From positions 1 to 5,061 of the forward strand of contig JAGBZE010000104.1 of assembly GCA_017628435.1 (NCBI GenBank): a stretch of 5,061 nt of DNA, given 5' to 3'. Made by a program: the position numbers and the translations under genes. Positions 5,026-5,061 of the stretch are shown here, in pieces. A model generated the notes under the pieces. The model was given only the letters and a program-made list of their open reading frames with translations, made no database searches and was not told where the DNA came from. The DNA is from Akkermansia sp. GTDB lineage: Bacteria > Verrucomicrobiota > Verrucomicrobiia > Verrucomicrobiales > Akkermansiaceae. Within the stretch, counting starts at the first letter, position 1; every line of letters begins with the position of its first letter.

Positions 5026-5061
5026 CTGCTCCATATGCAACATTTTCATGTCAGGAAACAA

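Noticed and set aside
5052..5060. CAGGAAACA near the right edge as a ribosome binding site for a following gene
   Set aside because: It looks like a Shine-Dalgarno sequence, but the start codon would lie beyond the window, so it cannot be tested here.

Overview
This window reads as an ordinary piece of bacterial chromosome of medium-to-high GC. I see no RNA genes, insertion sequences, CRISPR arrays, prophage genes or defence genes. The gene content, the uncharacterised lipoprotein and the scarcity of Shine-Dalgarno sites (one clear site in six starts) suggest a Verrucomicrobiota bacterium, possibly Akkermansia-like. That placement is an inference from impression, not from a search.

Left half, minus strand (27-2231): a compact three-gene operon read right to left. 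It encodes RppH (Nudix mRNA 5'-end pyrophosphohydrolase), TrmO (tRNA m6t6A37 methyltransferase) and a cytosolic serine hydrolase of the beta-lactamase/EstB type. The genes overlap at TGATG and by about 11 bases, so they are probably translationally coupled. Two of the three products act on RNA; the hydrolase's substrate is unknown. At the extreme left, a plus-strand reading frame enters from outside the window and ends at 64 with a hydrophobic helix and a basic tail. It appears to be the end of a membrane protein gene that converges on, and overlaps, the hydrolase gene.

Middle (2232-2308): a 77-base divergent control region. It holds the rppH ribosome binding site, a 13-base inverted repeat and a candidate promoter for the plus strand.

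Right half, plus strand (2309-5025): a small uncharacterised lipoprotein whose gene carries C7 and C9 homopolymer tracts, then 18 bases later a fumarylacetoacetate hydrolase (FAH) family enzyme. These two may be one transcript. After an 87-base gap with a good sigma70-type promoter and a small leader hairpin comes pyrD (class 2 dihydroorotate dehydrogenase), followed by a strong intrinsic terminator. Nothing identifiable lies between the terminator and the window end (5026-5061).

No clearly new multi-gene system is visible. The best leads are (1) a class 2-type PyrD carrying a class 1-like active-site loop, with Cys where class 2 enzymes have Ser, and (2) the poly-C tract just after the signal peptide of the lipoprotein, which could make the gene phase variable.
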